Positions 31,920 to 31,942 of a stretch of DNA of 31,942 nt are shown one piece after another. Every line of letters starts with the position of its first letter. Positions within the stretch are counted from its first letter, which is position 1. The translations under genes and the position numbers were made by a program. Below the pieces are notes generated by a model that had not been told where the DNA came from, ran no database searches, and saw nothing but the letters and a program-made list of their open reading frames with translations. The stretch covers positions 1-31,942 of the IMG/VR virus record IMGVR_UViG_3300006735_000120; one strand, written 5' to 3'. The stretch is from a virus.

Positions 31920-31942
31920 GGTACTAGCATTCCTTGATAATA

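Overview
This window is AT-rich DNA from a T4-like (myovirus) phage, most likely a marine cyanophage or a related marine phage. The evidence is a recognisable T4 gp13-type neck protein at the left end, a set of virion proteins of the type usual in marine T4-like phages, tightly packed and overlapping genes, and copies of the T4 late-promoter octamer TATAAATA in several of the gaps. Host identity (Prochlorococcus, Synechococcus or another marine bacterium) cannot be settled from the sequence. I found no tRNA, rRNA, CRISPR array, IS element or attachment site, and no gene-free stretch longer than about 100 bases.

Nearly everything is on the minus strand, so transcription runs right to left. In that order: a tail-fibre-like protein (30483-31919); a subtilisin-like protease with a C-terminal cupredoxin-like domain (28310-30481); three small or mid-sized proteins (27058-28281); a 462-aa virion protein (25610-26998) ended by a strong intrinsic terminator; a giant 2062-aa repeat protein (19339-25527); an Mtd-N-like protein, a 129-aa protein and a 1196-aa protein with five carbohydrate-binding-like repeats plus a likely beta-helix (14851-19299); a 105-aa virion protein and a 280-aa cysteine-rich fibre-like protein (13605-14780); and a 120-aa protein of unknown role (13195-13557). 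Then come a sugar cluster (8408-13108), a short plus-strand island (7479-8421), and finally a 376-aa virion protein, a 1725-aa virion protein and the gp13 neck protein (17-7405). By position this is the counterpart of the T4 gene 9-12/wac interval upstream of gene 13, greatly expanded with fibre-like genes.

The most interesting part is the sugar cluster inside the tail/fibre region. It encodes a GT9-type (heptosyltransferase-like) glycosyltransferase, a NodU/CmcH/TobZ-type O-carbamoyltransferase, the two HldE activities as separate overlapping genes (nucleotidyltransferase and kinase), a small HAD phosphatase and a cupin. A divergent HldD-like epimerase completes the set. Together these look like a nearly complete ADP-heptose pathway with a transferase and a carbamoyl decoration step. 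A perfect late-promoter octamer precedes the minus-strand operon, so it is probably expressed with the virion genes. My inference is that the phage builds a (possibly carbamoylated) heptose and puts it on its own fibres or on the host surface late in infection.

Other unusual features are the protease-cupredoxin fusion, the protein with 25 cysteines in 280 residues, a beta-repeat module shared by the neck protein and the adjacent 1725-aa protein, and a two-level repeat architecture in the giant protein.
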